Part shown: piece by piece, positions 56,932 through 64,000 of the stretch
How the letters are laid out: each line of letters starts with the position of its first letter
Position numbering within the stretch: position 1 is the stretch's first letter
Source of the DNA: Polyodon spathula
Taxonomy: Eukaryota > Chordata > Actinopteri > Acipenseriformes > Polyodontidae
Direction of reading: 5' to 3'
Assembly (NCBI RefSeq): GCF_017654505.1
Contig: NC_054534.1
Location: 16,296,693-16,360,692, forward strand
DNA length: 64,000 nucleotides
Made by a program: the position numbers and the translations under genes
Notes under the pieces: model-generated
What the model saw: the letters and a program-made list of their open reading frames with translations, nothing else
What the model was told of the DNA's origin: nothing
The model's database searches: none

Positions 56932-59039
56932 GTAAGAATATGTTTTAAAGCATTGGTTATCCCTAAATTTACCAGTGCTACTTGAAAAGGTATAATCCAA
57001 CTTTAAATGCAGAATAACTAACACAAATGTCAAAAAGAAACACAATAAAACTAAAATCACACAGATTTATATTTGCTGTTGCAACACCCCAGTCAATAAG
57101 CAGCAGAAAACCAACTCAATCAACTAAAAACACAGCAAGCTTTGTTATCTAACATCTGTGTGACTGAGGTGCCTTTCATTGGGATACAAAAATGAACTAT
57201 TTTGGTATCAGTTATGTGTATGTGCTTAGAAGAGAAATAAAAGCATATGATCTTCAAAGGAATCTGCACAAGATGCCATGATGGGGGAAATGCCAATGGC
57301 TTTAAATATGTAAACAATCCTAAATAACATCTGAAGTGTGCTTTTTCTAAGGAATTTATGTAACAAGAGAAAATACGTATTACAAATTGTAAATAGGCTA
57401 CATGGTGCTTTACAAAATGGGAAAAAGGAACTAAATCTTCTGCAAACACAACACTTGTGCTTAATCAGTAAAATACACCCCTGGAGCAAAGAAGGGTCGA
57501 GAGACAGTGCACCCCACAACTGAACAAAATAAGGTTTCTGTTTGTTTGTTTGATTTCTTTCTGTTGGGAACAATGACCTTTAACAGTTCCTCTTTTATGC
57601 AGTAATACACATCAGTGATGATCACAAAACAGTCATTAATTTGATGTTCTGCACATCCCAATAGATGATAGTAGGACTGCAGTGATCCACTGTTCATTCC
57701 CCCCACCCCCTTAAAAAAATAAAAAATAGTCCTGCTTTGTAAACTATGGGTTCTCTATGGGTTCAACCTTGTAACATGATCACGAGTCCCATTTTTCATT
57801 GCTTGCTTTTTTCTTTTACTTGAGTTGATTTTACAACACAACTCACTAACATTTGACGTGGCTTCCTGGTGAATTCCTGTTCCTGCTCAGATTCACAACA
57901 ACGGCCTGCCTACAATCACACCATGTGACCTATAGTAAAGGAAGCCATTGGCTGAAGGAAGCAGACATTAAAATGTTTAATCAAAAACATAGCTTGGAAA
58001 AATATAAAGTATGCAAATAACTCAATTATATTTTGCTCGGGGCCCAGTGATAAAGTGGCTTGCACTTAGAAGAGCCATGACAAATAATTGTAAAGGTTTG
58101 GCTGTCACCCATTTCAATACACTGCATACAGGGGTTATAATCACAATGGACTCTTAAATTGAATGACTAAGTACTGTTCCAATACATGAGATTTCTGTGA
58201 TTTTTTAAAACTTATTTAGCAAAAGATGAAGCTAGCAAAATGTGCTGATTATAATCTGATTAAATAGTATATTATTATTGTTGTTATTCATTTTTCTGTG
58301 ATACTGTACATCAGTTTACAAGAACAAAAAATTACTAAACAATGTGATACAAATGTACATTTTTTTTTTTAACAACAAAGCACCAATTACACGTAAATAT
58401 ACAGAATACTGTACAATGTTGATGGGGTTTGCATGAGGAAAAATCGAAAGCTGGCCAGGCATTTACTGGATTACGTGAGGGCCGTCTGTAGAAACAGTTC
58501 ATGCAACACTGAAAGAAACTGGGGCTGACCTAACAAGCAGCCATGTAACCCACGGCATGCCTCTAAAACAATGGGTTGTGCACAGCAGCACTTCTATTGA
58601 TAGTTTATTGAGATTAACTTTGATAGCAGAGGACAAACTCTCAGATGACCCAATAACAAACCTCAACAAATCTATAGTTTTAAACTGAATTAGAAATATA
58701 CATTTAGTTTCCTTCTCCACACATGTACAATTGCAACAAACACTCTTTAAACAGTTAAATACAGAACTCTAGAGCAAGGCTTGAAAACCGTCCCAAACAC
58801 ATTGTTGAATAAGGGCAGATTCGGTTGCTGTGCCACTAAGAAGCCCCTAGGTGGTGCTGTTGCACAATACAAACTGATTGTACTGATTTGTGACTCCAGA
58901 AGCATGTACTGGCAGTTCCGTATACGAGTATACCAAAGTAGAATAGACAATCAAATGGGTTATAGAACAAACTCTTGATTTAATTTCTCTTCAAACATTT
59001 TTTTTTATATGTCACTGAGGCACGTGTGTGTGTATGTGT
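56932..59039. other. Intergenic sequence, no gene recognised
   Basis: Short open frames on both strands (57120-57573, 58499-58950) have no motifs. Poly-T at about 58362-58371. Confidence 0.45.
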
Positions 59040-59418
59040 GTGTTGGCGTGGGGAATACTGGGTTGGCAGGGAGGGGGTTAGATTTATCCCTGTCAAAACA
59101 CGTGGGAATGTGGCTGGAGCCGGGAATTGAATAAGTGATTAAATGAAGAATTAAAGCTCCAGCCACAGGTGTATATAGGGTGATCACGGGTGTTAGAGTA
59201 ATTAAAGAATTAATGTTGGTTTTCTTGCTGTGCTGTTCGTTGTATGTCCGTAACTTGTTTGCCCTCGTGCCGTTTTATTTGTTAATGTGTGTTTGTCTGT
59301 CTTGTTTCATGTTTATTTGTAAATAAAAGCGCGCAACAACGCTTAAACCGGCAGCTTGCTTGTCCGAGTCTCGCTTCCTTCCCTTAACAGCTTGGGCAGT
59401 GACGTCGCCTTGTCACAG
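59040..59418 (+). mobile_element. Solo LTR-like repeat
   Basis: Begins near TGTTGGCGTGGGG, then GGCAGGGAGGGGGTTAG and CCCTGTCAAAACACGTGG, as in 42489-42712. It continues with AGGTGTATATAGGG, a possible TATA region, and AATAAAAGCGCGCAAC near 59322, a likely polyadenylation region, and ends CTTGTCACAGTCACA. It is the fullest copy of this family here. The target duplication is not clear. Confidence 0.65.
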
Positions 59419-61003
59419 TCACAAAAATAACAGTGGGGTTGGTTAGTTCACTTTGGCATATGGGCACCTAATCAATTGAACACTTTGAGGGTAAATTAAA
59501 AGAAACAAGTTATGAAAAGAAAGCAGGTTCATTTAGACATTCGTATATAAAGCACAGAGCATTTGCAAGGAGAAAACTCTTTCTAAGAAAATAAAAAAGG
59601 CTAAATCAGGTTGAAAGAAACACACCACATTGTTTAAAAGAAAAATAAATGCAACAGGTAGCAACCTCATCTGTGTACGTAGACATGCCCAGGCATGTTC
59701 TGTAATATATAAAAGCTGCAACTCCCTGTTTCAGTCACAGTGAAAAAAGTCAACAGGAGTCTGACTGAGGGCTGATAGCAGGCACGTGGAAGACAGGCGT
59801 TTCAGTAGGCGTTTAGTCTGGTCACATCCAATTTGTGCTGTCTTATTAACAGTTTCATCAAGTGTTTCATTTTTTTTGTCCTTGAAGTAGCTCTCTACAT
59901 ATATCTGAATTAGCCTACTACTGGTAAAAGACACAACAAGAAGATGTAACAAAACTGTTTCCTATAAGTTCATTCAAGGTTGAGAATAAGTCTTATCAGA
60001 TACAGGATAACTCATATTTCTACCCCAACTTCAGCTGGCCCTGAAATGTTACTTTACAGATCCTTTTTAGATTGAATGTTTATTGTTGGCAGTTACAAAC
60101 AGCGTAGAATAAGGGCAAGGACCCTTTGAAGTAAAGGGTTCACATTTTAAGGCTTTGGTAGGGTTTGTAAAATATTTACAAATATGCTGTATTTGTTTCC
60201 TGCAAGGCAAAACACAGCACCCCTGTTACAAGGCTTAATCAAGTTTATAGAAGCGACCAGTGGCTAAGGGCAGTCATTACCTGAAAATATAATTGCACCT
60301 ACAAAAACAGGCTATGTAACTTGGTAGGATGGGGTTTTGAAACAGAAACTGGTGGTAAATAGTTGACAGATTTACTTTTCAAAAACAACTACACTATCGT
60401 AACGGACAAGAATAATGTACTTTAATAAACTTGCTGTTCTGGAGGAGGTGAGGAAGTTATAGGAATGATATCGACAAATGATGCAAATCATGTTTATGCT
60501 TTTTTACAGTCTAATTTTCTAGCTGGGCAACAACATACTGTACCTCAGGCAAAAAAGTATTAAAATAAGCCCCACCATGCAAGATAATGTTAACCATTTA
60601 GCATAAAGCCGCTTTGGATGCATGCAGTAAAGTTCCACTGAAGGATTAAAATTGGATGTGACAGAAACTCAAGTTTTCACAGTGACCATAGTGAATTGTA
60701 GGGACTACCTGAGATTCAATGAACCAGAACAGAGGTTGGGAACTTGTTCTAAAACACTCTAAAGAAAACAAATCAGACTGAAATATACCATATTTTGTCA
60801 TGGTAATATTCAATGTGGGATCAGCAGATGTGCTCTAACGAGAGCTGTTAGGGAAGCTGCATCTTATGCAAATTCCTGAGTCCGCAATGCACGTGCACGC
60901 AAACCCTCCAACATAACTTATACTACGAAAATCATCTTAAATTGACAGATATATGTATATGCATATTGTTTCTATATTTGTATGAGTGTAATGTTGTTTG
61001 TCT
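59419..61003. other. DNAJC25 downstream region
   Basis: Contains the 3' untranslated region of DNAJC25 on the minus strand at its right end. No other feature is recognised. Confidence 0.45.

Positions 61004-64000
<2,997 letters not shown>

Overview
This is vertebrate nuclear DNA, most likely from a ray-finned fish. It is AT-rich and gene-poor, with spliced genes on both strands and a heavy load of fish-type repeats: Tc1/mariner, L2 and CR1/Rex1 LINEs, tRNA-derived SINEs, retroviral LTRs and MITEs. The CR1/Rex1 3' tail (an ACATAAGAA-type repeat next to a GAGAGGAGGCC-type block) is, from memory, common in sturgeons, paddlefish and gars. A non-teleost fish is therefore a reasonable guess but is not proven.

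Three protein-coding loci lie in an order I know from human 9q31.3: SHOC1 (+), then GNG10 (-), then DNAJC25 (-), with SHOC1 convergent to the other two. DNAJC25 (61.0-63.8 kb) is represented by its last three coding exons; its J-domain exon lies beyond the right edge. GNG10 is complete: exon 1 at 53.5 kb, exon 2 at 46.8 kb, 68 codons, C-terminal CALL. SHOC1, the meiotic crossover (ZMM/Zip2-type) protein, is a run of exons from about 17.2 kb (tentative) or 27.2 kb (firm) to 38.1 kb, mostly with phase-1 junctions. It looks damaged: there are in-frame stops around the DLDPL exon, no frame-keeping donor after the 32.3 kb exon, no room for the XPF-like region after 36.7 kb, and a frame change in the last exon. 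One decayed copy in a duplicated genome would explain this, but assembly error has not been excluded.

Region by region. 0-17 kb: repeat graveyard (retroviral pol remnant, decayed Tc1, a 320-bp duplicated repeat, a hAT-like fragment, an LTR element with paired 241-bp ends, a CR1/Rex1 LINE). 17-38 kb: SHOC1, with two Tc1 elements in introns (one nested in a pogo/Tigger-like repeat and itself split by a 624-bp insertion) and a lone THAP-domain exon on the minus strand. 38-47 kb: SHOC1/GNG10 intergenic region with a palindromic MITE, a HYKK-like gene fragment, an L2 LINE split by a small LTR-like insertion, and an 84-bp perfect inverted repeat framed by TA tracts. 47-53.5 kb: the GNG10 intron, holding a solo LTR, a long TA tract and a non-autonomous LTR element whose body encodes a zinc knuckle and an 87-bp proline-rich minisatellite. 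53.5-61 kb: repeats and one broken exon-like segment. 61-64 kb: DNAJC25.

I see no operon, CRISPR array, phage-like module or other new multi-gene system. The points most worth following up are the decay of SHOC1 and the odd repeat structures. Exon boundaries come from reading splice sites and phase by eye; family names come from motif recognition, with no database search.
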